This document shows, one piece after another, positions 31,805 to 41,722 of a stretch of 64,000 bases of DNA (position 1 is its first letter; each line of letters starts with the position of its first letter). This DNA comes from Branchinecta lynchi. Its lineage: Eukaryota > Arthropoda > Branchiopoda > Anostraca > Branchinectidae. The notes beneath the pieces were generated by a model. The model ran no database searches. It was not told where the DNA came from and saw only the letters and a list, made by a program, of their open reading frames with translations. Where the stretch lies: positions 6,407,790 to 6,471,789 of the forward strand of contig JAKZAP010000021.1 in NCBI GenBank assembly GCA_023053575.1, in the 5' to 3' direction. The position numbers and the translations under genes are program-made.

Positions 31805-33980
31805 GGACAAACAAGAGCTACGAGCTCATATGGCACTTGTTACGAGTAGGCACGGCTCGGTTATGTCAATGATATATCTAGTGTTTGCTAGGTGTCTTCC
31901 CACCAAGTTTCATCTCGATCCCTCCACTCATAGCGTTTTCCAATTTTTCCGGTTCTCCCCTCCAGCTCCCCCCAAAAGACACCGGATCCGGTCCGGATTT
32001 TAAGTGGGTCGTCTGAGGCATGAGGTTCTCTAAATATCAAGTTTCATCGAGATCCGGTCACCCGTTCAAAAGTTATAAATACCTCAAGATTCCGGATTCC
32101 CCCTCCCTCCACTCCCCCCACAGTGCCCGAATTGGCTCGGTTATGTCAATGATGTATCTTCTCACCAAGTTTCATCTCGATCCCTCCACTCACAGCGTTT
32201 CTCAAGATTTCCGGTTGCTCCCTCCAGCTCCCCCCAAAAGTCACCGGATCCGGTCCGGATTTTAAGTGGGTTGTCTGAGGCATGAGGTCGTTCCAAATAT
32301 CAAGTTTCATTGAGATCCGGTAACCCGTTAAAAAGTTAGAAATACCTCAAGATTCCGGATTCCCCTCCCTCCACTCCCCCGACAGTGCCCGAATCTGCTC
32401 GGTCATACATCAATGATGTATCTAGTGTTTACTAGGTGTCTTCCCACCAAGATTCATCTCGACCCCTCCACTCATACCGTTTCCCAAGATTTCGGTTGCC
32501 TCCTCCAGCTCCCCCCAAAAGTCCCCGGATCTGGTCCGGATTTTAAGTGGGTCGTCTGAGGCATGAGGTCTTTCCAAATATCAAATTCCATCGAGATCCG
32601 ATCACCCGTTCAAAAGTTATAAATACCTCAAGATTCCGGATTCCCCCTCCCTCCGCTCCCCCCACAGTACCAGAATCGGCTCGGTTATGTCAATGATGTA
32701 TCTAGTGTTTGCTAGGTGTCTTCCCACCAAGTTTCATCTCGATCCCTCCACTCATAGCGTTTCCCAAGATTTCCGGTTGCCCCCTCCAGCTCCCCCCAAA
32801 AGTCACCGGATCCGGTCCGGATTTTAAGTACGTCGTCTGAGGCATGAGGTCTTTCCAAATATCAAGTTCCATCGAGATCGGATCTACCGTTCAAAAGTTA
32901 TAAATACCTCAAGGTTCTGGATTCCCCCTCCCTCCACTCCCCCCACAGTGCCCGAATCGGCTCGGTCATGTCAATGATGTATCTAGTGTTTGCTAGGTGT
33001 CGTCCCACCAAGTTTCATCTCGATCCCTCCAAGAAAAAGCGTTTCCCAAGATTTCCGGTTGCCCCCTCCAGCTCCCCCCAAAAGTCACCGGATCTGGTCC
33101 GGATTTTAAGTGGGTCGTCTGAGGCATGAGGTCGTTCCAAATACCAAGTTTCATCGAGATCCGATCACCCGTTCAAAAGTTATAAATACCTCAAGATTCC
33201 GGATTCCCCCTCCCTCCACTCCCCCCACAGTACCAGAATCGGCTCGGTTATGTCAATGATGTATCTAGTGTTTGCTAGGTGTCTTCCCACCAAGTTTCAT
33301 CTCGATCCCTCCACTCATAGCGTTTCCCAAGATTTCCGGTTGCCCCCTCCAGCTCCCCCCAAAAGTCACCGGATCCGGTCCGGATTTTAAGTACGTCGTC
33401 TGAGGCATGAGGTCTTTCCAAATATCAAGTTCCATCGAGATCCGATCACCCGTTCAAAGTTATAAATACCTCAAGGTTCCGGATTCCCCCTCCCTCCACT
33501 CCCCCACAGTGCCCGAATCGGCTCGGTTATGTCAATGATGTATCTAGTGTTTGCTAGGTGTCTTCCCACCAAGTTTCATCTCGATCCCTCCACTCATAGC
33601 GTTTCCCAAGATTTCCGGTTGCCCCCTCCAGCTCCCCCCAAAAGTCACCGGATCCGGTCCGGATTTTAATTGGGTCGTCTGAGGCATGAGGTCGTTCCAA
33701 ATATCAAGTTTCATCGAGATCCGATCACCCGTTCAAAAGTTAAAAATACCTCAAGATTCCGGATTCCCCCTCCCTCCACTCCCCCCACGGTGCTCGGATC
33801 GGGGAAGTGACTATTTCCAACTTAATCATTTGGGGTCCCTGATACGCTTGCCAAGTTTTATCGTCCTAGCTTATCTGGAAGTGCCCGAACTAGCAAAACC
33901 TGGACAGACCGACAGACCGACGGACGGACAGAAATTGCAATCGCTATATGGCACTTGGCCGAAGGGCAAGTGCCATAAAA
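31805..33980 (+). repeat. CAAGTGCCATAT-bounded element, plus-orientation copy with about seven ~280-bp units
   Basis: It starts with GAGCTACGAGCTCATATGGC followed by ACTTG and ends with AGACCGACGGACGGACAG, GCAATCGCTATATGGCACTT and a GGCACTTG...CAAGTGCC hairpin. The word GGCTCGG recurs at 31854, 32134, 32394 (variant), 32678, 32959, 33241 and 33520, giving spacings of 260-284. Units are very similar, pointing to recent amplification. The unit length varies and frames break, so it is not a protein repeat. It lies in a dumpy intron. Confidence 0.9.
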
Positions 33981-34219
33981 ACCCTTTTTTAGTTTGGTTG
34001 CAAAAAATAAATAAAAAGGGGAGATAATATTTTTGTAAATAATAAGTTTTAAATGAAAGAAAATTTTAAAGTTTTAAAGATGTGATGAAAATGGTAAAAT
34101 TAGAAATAAGGGTTAAAAGAGGAAATAAGAAAGAATATTAAGAAAGTAAACGTAGAGACAGAGGAAAGTGTAGGTGAAAATAATAGAAACTAAAGTAATC
34201 GAAAAAGAATTATATTTAC

Positions 34220-34546
34220 CTGGGATGGGACGGCAGTCTACGACTGGGTCACCATTAAAGCCTGCTCTGCAGGTACAAGTCACCGAGTGACCAATCACGC
34301 GGCACTCCGCATTTGATCCACAAGCAGCAGGGCAGGGGTCGATGCAGTGGCGTTTCTCACAAATTTTCTCAGAGGGACAGTCGCTATTAAGAACGCATTC
34401 CGGACGACACGATTCGAAAGGATCGCCAATGTAGTCCTCGGGGCAAATGCAAGATGCAGCGGGGCCCTGAGCTTTACAGATGGCGTTCGTTCCGCAGGGG
34501 GAGGGACTGCAAGGCTGGACTTCGCGAAGGGTGGTGCTTTCAGCGA
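34220..34546 (-). CDS. dpy: Dumpy exon: complete EGF-DPY-EGF unit
   Basis: This exon encodes 109 residues including split codons, phase 1 at both ends. It follows GATTTCCAG at 34547 and ends CCAG|GTAAAT at 34220. Order: linker AESTTLREVQP; EGF-like CSPSPCGTNAICKAQGPAAS then CICPEDYIGDPFESC; DPY module RPECVLNSDCPSEKICEKRH then CIDPC; second EGF-like PAACGSNAECRVIGHSVTC then TCRAGFNGDPVVDC. It is the clearest copy of the repeated Dumpy unit in the window and, being symmetric, could be duplicated or skipped without shifting the frame. Junction codons (Ile from 35559, Val into 28750) fit both neighbours. Confidence 0.9.
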
Positions 34547-35558
34547 CTGGAAATCGTGCAATCATGAAGGAAAGGGCTTTAAGACTAATAATTTAAGGCT
34601 AATATTCACACTGCAGCACTTTACCATAGAACAAAAGCGAGACAAAAAAAAAAAAATCAGAATGTAAAAAGAAAATTCGCAGACAACAACGCAGACGCAG
34701 CTGTGTCCGGGGTACAGTAATATCATATCAGTAGGTAGAAGATAAAGTAAGACATGTAAGGTATAGAAAAGAATTGAAGGAAATGCAGTACTGATACCCA
34801 TTCTTCTCCCCATCTATTTTGTACCCAGGCCAGAACTATCAATTGATATTTGACTACCAATAAGTTAAAAAATGATAATGAATAAGGAGAACAATCCAAG
34901 AAGAATCAAGCAAAGAAGAATATCTAGTGCTGCGTTTCCTTAAAGCACACCTCTCACAGTTTACTGTCTATGTTCCAATTATCAAAGCTATCTGAATACT
35001 GTAAAGCTAGGCTTTGCTTTTAAAAAATATCCATGGCCTGGCCTATTTTAAGCCTTTTCACAGGCCCACCGACTTACAGCAAGATCTCTGCAAAATTCAG
35101 AAAACCGGTTTTACGCATCAATAGCATGATACGCGGACACTCGTTCGGAGCATAATGCACCTGGAAACTACTGAACAGCGGCAAATGGAAAGATTAGTGA
35201 GCTGTCGTTCGCGGGTTCAGAATGTAACATAGAAAATTTGGATCTCTGGGTTTAAAGAACTAACGAATGATGTTACAAACGTAGGTTGCATTGGCATTGT
35301 TAGTACGACAGGTCCTTTAAAAGTGATTTTTGCTGTATCTGTATTATCAAATGCCATTCCCAAACGTAGAAATGAACGAATAAATGAACAATTAACAAAG
35401 AACTGCCAAAGGGTATAAGTACGGTAGAGAGGAAATGAAAACGCTGGACAGTGAAATGGAACAGAGTTGAATAGCGCAGCCAATGAATGAAGGACAAGGC
35501 AGATTAGGATTTAGGCTATTAAGAAGCGCTAAGAGAAACCGGGTTTGAGTTTACTCAC

Positions 35559-35754
35559 TCGCTACAATTGCGGAACATCCTTCAAAGGCATCTCCAGTGT
35601 ATCCCGGCTTGCAGGCGCACATCGGGTTGTGATTTAGGACCTTACACTGGCTGTTAGGTCCGCAGCTACCAGGGCATGGGTCGATACACCTCAAATTGAC
35701 GCAGGCCAAGGCAGAGGGGCAGTCAGAGTTGGTTTCACACTCGGGACGGCAACC
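35559..35754 (-). CDS. dpy: Dumpy exon: DPY module plus EGF-like module
   Basis: This exon encodes 65 codons plus one base. It follows AAATTTCAG at 35755 in phase 0 and ends GCGA|GTGAGT at 35559 in phase 1. It reads GCRPECETNSDCPSALACVN then LRCIDPC (complete DPY module), followed by PGSCGPNSQCKVLNHNPMC and ACKPGYTGDAFEGC (EGF-like), and ends SAIVA. An in-frame stop shortly after the donor supports splicing there. The preceding exon supplies the first EGF of this unit, so the intron falls exactly between EGF and DPY, unlike the neighbouring units. Confidence 0.85.
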
Positions 35755-35764
35755 CTGAAATTTT

Positions 35765-36078
35765 AAGTTGAAGTCACCCAGAGGTCAATCCGCCGAAGCG
35801 AATGGCGATGGTTCTGTTTCCCCTTCTATGAAACACGGAATAGCTTCGTCATGGATTGCTGCCCTCCCTCCATTGGTTATCGAAGTGTTCCAGACTAACA
35901 GCACGGCTGAAAAAAACTCTTCGACCAGACCAGTCAGATCCTCCGTGAAATCAACGCGTCTATTAAGCCCCAATGGGACGATATTCGGGCGGCGGCACAG
36001 CTGATCGCAGTGTGCCACCAGAACAGAATTAAGTTTACTAGACTTGAGAGAATTCCTTAGATATAAATTTTGACACAA
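35765..36078 (-). other. Open stretch of unclear nature in a dumpy intron
   Basis: The minus frame is open for about 97 codons with protein-like composition (LCRRPNIVPLGLNRRVDF, GRAAIHDEAIPCFIEGE). The plus strand also has an open frame of 78 codons. No domain was recognised, there are no EGF-type cysteines and no matched splice sites, so it may be an old mobile-element or gene fragment. Confidence 0.2.
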
Positions 36079-37121
36079 TTTACTAAATCAAACAAAAGTT
36101 TTGGGATTAACCTATGGTATAACTTACATATACACATCAAGAATAAATTATTAGCTTAAATTGTTACCAGCAAGATTGTTTGGAAAATCTTTTGGATAGT
36201 AAGATATTCAATATCATGTACAAAGAAAGCAGCGAAAACACGTCGGCCAGTCGACTTTCTCCCTCAAATCTTTATCCACCAATGGATGAAAATAAATGAA
36301 CTTGTGCAGAGCTCCGCGATTCTTTTTAAAAACAAATTCTTAAAAAAATTTCGAATTATCTTCAAATAGTCGATGTATCGGAAAAAAGTCAGTACCTAAT
36401 TCGCTCCCCTACACATTTTTGCTGGTACTGTTTTTTTTTCACTGTTTCGTTTTCGTCACAAAAAGTGGATTATTTAGGAATTCTCCGAAGCAGTTTACTG
36501 GGGTCAGTTCAGATAACTGACAAAAAAAAAAGAAAAAAAAGAGAAAGTTGCAATCAAACGCATCAATGCACCAAATCCGAGCCGTCGTCATCGAACTCGT
36601 CTGTTTGAAAGAAGCAACTACTGTCAAGCCCTGACTAAAAGTCTCATTTCTTGGAAGCCCGAACCAAACATCGGGGATGACTTAGTCATGAACACAGCTT
36701 GAAGACTGAGAAAGAGCTGGTTGGTTTTCATCAGGGACGAAAAACTAGTTTGGTTTGAATACAACAAGATTGAGAACTGCCGCTCGGGCCTCTGCACGTT
36801 CATGGGGCAAGTCGCAGAGAGCATGAACGAATGCGCATCGTAACATATTTGCACATTTCCCCTGAGTTCAGGAAAAAAAATCCCAATTCCGCTTGATTTC
36901 ACACTAGATTAAATCGAAAATTAATAGATCCTCTAAATTTACTATATCATATTTCTTTTCTAGACCTAGAAAAACTTTACTGCCGTGGCAACGCTGCCTG
37001 AGAGACAACTGGCGACTCTTCTTGGGGAGCACCAGCGGAGGTGAAGGAGGAATAAAAGGCTAGCAGACTTCATTCAATCGGCCGCCCGCTTATTGAATAA
37101 AGTGTAGATGGATTGTCTCAC

Positions 37122-37264
37122 CTGTCCGCGGTCTTCATAACCAGGTCGGCAAACACAGATGGCGTTACTGCTGGGTCCTTCCTTGCAGTCAGCATTATTT
37201 CCGCAAGGAGAAGGGTTGCAAACCGTCCCAATTACAGAGGGACGCTGCTCTCCAATTACAGCGA
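37122..37264 (-). CDS. dpy: Dumpy exon: linker and EGF-like module after the giant exon
   Basis: This exon encodes 47 codons plus two bases completing an Ile. It follows GTCATTAG at 37265 in phase 1 and ends GGACAG|GTGAGA at 37122 in phase 0. It reads AVIGEQRPSVIGTVCNPSPC, GNNADCKEGPSSNAICVCRP and GYEDRGQ, an EGF-like module with the Dumpy signature CNPSPCG, in which the usual GDPF turn is replaced by EDRG. The linker keeps a Pro/Val/Gly flavour like the giant exon upstream. It joins in frame to GCRPEC of 35754. Confidence 0.85.
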
Positions 37265-37744
37265 CTAATGACAAAAACAAGGTTACAGCAACATTTGCAA
37301 AGAATATTTTGAAAAACTACAAGAGATCTCGTGACTATAGGATATTGGTGAGTTCGCGATCTTTCGCTGGTTTCAAGTGTAACTACTGTAGTAACATTCA
37401 TAGATAAACGAACACGGGGCTGCCGTACGCAAGTATCATTACCAGTACAGAATTTTGTACTAGAAGGGGGGCTAGCTATGATCAACAGTCTTCTGCCTTT
37501 CATTTTTCTGTGACAATCTCTGCAAGTACCTTCACCTGAATCAAAATTTAAACCTAACATGCATAATATACAGTCAAGGTCCGTACAAGCATCACTTCTT
37601 CATATGAGGAATCCATGCAGATCCTCTCATCGCAATTTTTGTTAGGAAACTGCAACTAACATCGATCTGGAACTAGCCTTAGGAACACTGCCGGAATTAA
37701 AAAGTTCAAAAATAACAGAAGTAAAAATCTTATACTGGCGTATT

Positions 37745-40700
37745 GTGTTGCGAGAGCAACACTTTGGTTTTGTCCTCGTTTTTTTTTTTTTTTTTTTTTT
37801 TTTTTCCTATGACTCCGATTTCGTTTTATTCCTGGTAACTGAGAAGGGTCTAACCTGTGCGGTTTTTACGGAAAGTGTGGACCTTAGGCCGGATTGATGA
37901 ATATGACATTACATTTTGGAAAGCTCCGTAGAACTCTTGCCTGGGGCCAATAAGGATGGTTTTTGCTTGTCCTCGAGCCAGAGCCTACGGTTTGTGAAGT
38001 GAAGTGGAGTTGTATAGCCTATGTCAGAGAGGACTATCTGAAGTTGTGTAGCGAACCTTTCGTTTCATCAAAAGATGTTTCTGCTTTCGAGTGGAAAGCT
38101 CCGTTCTAGCACGCAAGCAGGCAGACACCAGTTTCAAATTGAAGATGGACTAAAATCTATAAGTGTTAAATATATGCGGCAGTTACCCGGCCCCACAGCC
38201 AACATATCTTCTTTGAGTGATAAATAGAAAAATCTACAGAGACAAAAAAGTGGCTTTTTCCCACGGGTCCGAATGTGCTGCCATCTATTGTTTATGTCCA
38301 TGTCTGCGACGATTCCAGCTGAGTTTATAATTTTTTTTTTTTGCACTTGGGTTTGCGGTAGAGTAACGGTATCAGATGTGCCCCTTAAACTTTAAAAGTT
38401 CTCTCATTGCTAAAGAAACTAGAGCTTATCCTTTGCTCCTTTCTAATTCGTGACGTTAGAAAGTTGGCCTACGGCAAAAAAGTCAACTTTTGAACTAAGA
38501 CAGGTGGAATTTTTTTTCGACGGCAATCGATAGCCATTGATGAGCTGATCAAAGTATATGTCATCCATTCTTTTGTACAAAAATTCCTTCATGAGATACA
38601 CCAGTTTGAAAATTTCAAAGGGGTTGACAACTTCATAGTAAGGTACATTGAAACTAAAAATAGGCGATACCAGTTATGATACATATAGGGGACTTTTAAG
38701 CAACAGTCGACTGTTAGCCCATAATCATCTTCGGTAATGAGGGGTTTGCAGCTTTTGCTAGTTGGTATACCTGTTATTTGTTTCCGGTGTATTCGATGGT
38801 AAGAACAATTTGGTTCCCAATGGTAAGATATGCAAGGGACTTGTAAGTAATAATCGGATGTTATGCTACAATCATCTTCTGCGATGATGGGTTTGCAGCT
38901 TTTGCTAGCTGGTGTACCCATTATTTGTTTCCGGTTAACTTAATGTATATCACGGGAGAGGGACTTGTAAGTAGGAATCGGTTCACGAGGGGCTAGGAAT
39001 TTTTGCAAATGGGTGCACATTGTATTCGATTTCTATAAATCTGACGGTAAGAAAGTTTGTGTCGATGGTCTATCAATGTAACCGAGGATTAACTGTTTAC
39101 ACAACGGATACAAACGAAAATGTAAAGCAATGAGGTAGTTTCATAATAATTAATAGTGTCATCTATGGTATTTTAATCCTGAACAGTTACGGATAGCTTT
39201 CTATCACCAACTAGATTATATAAGATATTGTTCCAAGTTTTCATCCGTCACGATGTCTACGATTGAAAAGGATAAAGTACAACTGACTGCAAAGTTAATT
39301 TAGTCCCTTCTTCCTGTATTATTTTGTTGTTGTTTTTACAACGCTGAAGAATACCTTTTGATCATATGATTAATTTTTTTTAGAACATCCCGTTTAAAAA
39401 GCTTATGCTATAATCGTCTTCAGCGATGAGGGGCTTGCAACTTTTGATAGCTGGTATATCCGTTATTTGTTTCCGCTGAATTTGATGTCAATCACGGGAG
39501 TGGGACTTGTAAGTAAGAATCGGTTCACGAGGGGCTAGAAATTTTTGAAAATTGGTGCACATTGTATTCGATTTCTGTAAATATGACAGTAAGAAAGTTT
39601 GTATCGATGGTCTATCGCTATAACCTAGGATTAACTGTTTACGCAACGGGTACAAACGATACGGTAATGTAAAACAATAAGGTAATTTTGTAATAATTAA
39701 TAGTGTCATCTATGGTATTTTAATCCTGAAAAGTTACGGATAGCTTTATAATATCAACTAGATTATATAAGATATTGTTCCAAGTTTTCATCCGTCACGA
39801 TATCTACGATTGAAAAGGATAAAGTTCAACTTCAACGGCAATCGATAGCCGCTGATGAGCTGATCAAAGTATATGACATCCATTTTTTGGTAAAAAAAAT
39901 TCCTTTATGAGATACACCAGTTTGAAAGTTTCAAGGGGTTGACAACTTCATTAGTAAGGTACACACTGAAACCAAAAATAGGCGATACCAGTTGTGAGAC
40001 ATTTAGGGGACTTGTACGCGACAGGCGACTGTTAGCTCATAATCATCTTCGGCAATGAGGGGTTTGCAGCTCTCGCTAGTTGGCGTACCTGTCATTTGAT
40101 GAACAATTTGGTTCCCAAATGTAAAACATGCAAGGGACTTGTAAGTAATAATTGGCTGTTATGCTACACAAATCTTCAGCGATGAGGGGTTTGCAACTTT
40201 TGCTAGTCGGTGGACCCATTATTTTTATCCGGTGAACTTGATGTCTATCACGGGAAAGGGACTTGTCAGTAGAATCGGTGCACGAGGGGTTAGAAATTTG
40301 TGCAAATTGTTGCACACTGTATTCGATTTATATAAATCTGACGGTAAGAAAGTTTGTATCGTTGGTCTATCGCTGTAACCTAGGATTTACTGTTAACGCA
40401 ACGGGTACAAACGATACTGTAATGTAAAACAAGGTAGTTTCGTAATAATTAATAGTGTCATCTATGGTATTTTAATCCTAAAAATTTACGGATAGCTTTA
40501 TAATACCAACTAGATTATATAGGATATTATTCCAAGTTTTCATCCGTCACGATGTCTACGATTGAAAAGGATAAAGTTCAACTGACTGCAAAGTCAATTT
40601 AGTCCCTTTTTCCGATATGCTTTTGTTGTGGTTAGGGCAATCGATAGCCCTTGAAGAGCTGATCAAAATATGTGACATCCATTTTTTTTTTAACAAAAAT

Positions 40701-41485
40701 CCTTCATGAGATAAACCAGTTTGAAAGTTTGAAGGGGCTGACAACTTCAGGAGTAAGGTACACACTGAAACCAAAAATAGGCGATACCAGTTGTGAGACA
40801 TGTAAGGGACTTGTAAGCAACAGTCGACTGTCAGCTCATAATCATCTTCGGCAACGAGGAGTTTGCAGCTTTTGCTAGTTGGTATACCTGTTATTTGTCT
40901 CAGGTGTGTTCGATGGTAAGAACAATTTTGTTCCCAATTGTAAGACATGCATGGGACTTGTAAGTAATAATCGGCTTCTATGCTTTAATCATCTTCAGCG
41001 ATGAGGGGTTTGCAACTTTTGATAGCTGGTGTATCCATTATTTGTTTCCGGCGAATTTGATGTCAATCCCGGGAGACGGACTTGTAAGTAAGATCGGTTC
41101 ACGAGGGGCTAGAAATTTTTGAAAATGGGTGCACATTGTATTCGATTTCTGTAAATATGACAGTAAGAAAGTTTGTATCGATGGTCTATCGCTATAACCT
41201 AGGATTAACTGTTTACGCAACGGGTACAAACGATACGGTAATGTAAAACAATAAGGTAGTTTTGTAATAATTAATAGTGTCATCTATGGTATTTTAATCC
41301 TGAAACGTTACGGATAGCCTTCTTCCGATATTGTTTTGTTGTTGGTTTTACAACGCTAAAGAACAGCTTTTGATTATGTGATTATTCTTTTTAGAACATA
41401 CCGTTTTAAAAGCTTCGATGAGTTGACAATTTCAGCATTTAACCGACAGCGAAGAAACAAAACCAAAGTGTTGCTCTCGCAACAC
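37745..41485. mobile_element. 3.7-kb block with 29-bp perfect inverted termini and internal repeats
   Basis: Positions 37745-37773 (starting GTGTTGCGAGAGCAACAC) are the perfect reverse complement of 41457-41485. The terminus is itself a hairpin (GTGTTGC-GAGA-GCAACAC). Inside, about three long repeats begin CGGCAATCGATAGCC (near 38520, 39836) or GGCAATCGATAGCC (near 40637), and a shorter GATGAGGGGTTTGCA(G/A)CTTTT motif recurs at least seven times. A poly-T run lies at 37780-37805. No transposase frame was found. It lies wholly inside the intron downstream of the giant exon. Confidence 0.65.
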
Positions 41486-41489
41486 TTTA

Positions 41490-41551
41490 GCCGGCGAAGC
41501 CGGACAAAGGTTGCCGCAACACTTCACGTTGCCCGGGCAACGTAGGTCTAG
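41490..41551 (+). repeat. Hairpin cluster ending in CTAG, Helitron-like 3' end candidate
   Basis: Just outside the 29-bp terminus lie the dyad AGCCGGCGAAGCCGG and the perfect 18-bp palindrome ACGTTGCCCGGGCAACGT (41526-41543), followed after four bases by CTAG (41548-41551) and then T. Helitron 3' ends have a short GC-rich hairpin followed by CTRR and a host T. No 5' TC end or Rep/helicase gene was identified, so this is tentative. Confidence 0.35.
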
Positions 41552-41722
41552 TTTAAGGCTCAGATGCGGGGACTGGATGACATGCCTGAACTTTGCGCAT
41601 ATTCCGCCCGAAAAGCTTAAATTATTCAGGTTTTCCAAATGGAAATTAGAATCCTGGCACCGAAATCCGATCTATACGTCCAGTGATTTGTGCATCTATA
41701 CAAAAAAGTGAAAGTGACTTAC

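Larger units (their letters stand above)
28751..34219 (-). other. Dumpy intron, repeat-rich
   Basis: This 5,469-base phase-1 intron contains a LINE relic (30200-30450), a local tandem duplication with poly-C (30606-31193) and a full CAAGTGCCATAT element (31805-33980). A GATAGATAGATAG run near 29500 precedes AAGTTTATTGTAAAAATCG, another LINE-tail-like sequence. No dumpy exon was found inside; 28760-29500 shows nothing recognisable. Confidence 0.6.

Noticed and set aside
31805..33980. CRISPR-like array
   Set aside because: Units are contiguous ~280-bp tandem copies with no spacer structure, in an animal genome.
31770..34027. Repeated frames with KFHLDPSTHS-type words in the 280-bp array
   Set aside because: Unit lengths vary (260-284), frames break between units, and the same text occurs in the other orientation elsewhere; it is non-coding repeat.
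41526..41551. Calling a definite Helitron
   Set aside because: Only a hairpin plus CTAG was seen; there is no 5' TC terminus and no Rep/helicase gene, so it is kept as a tentative feature only.
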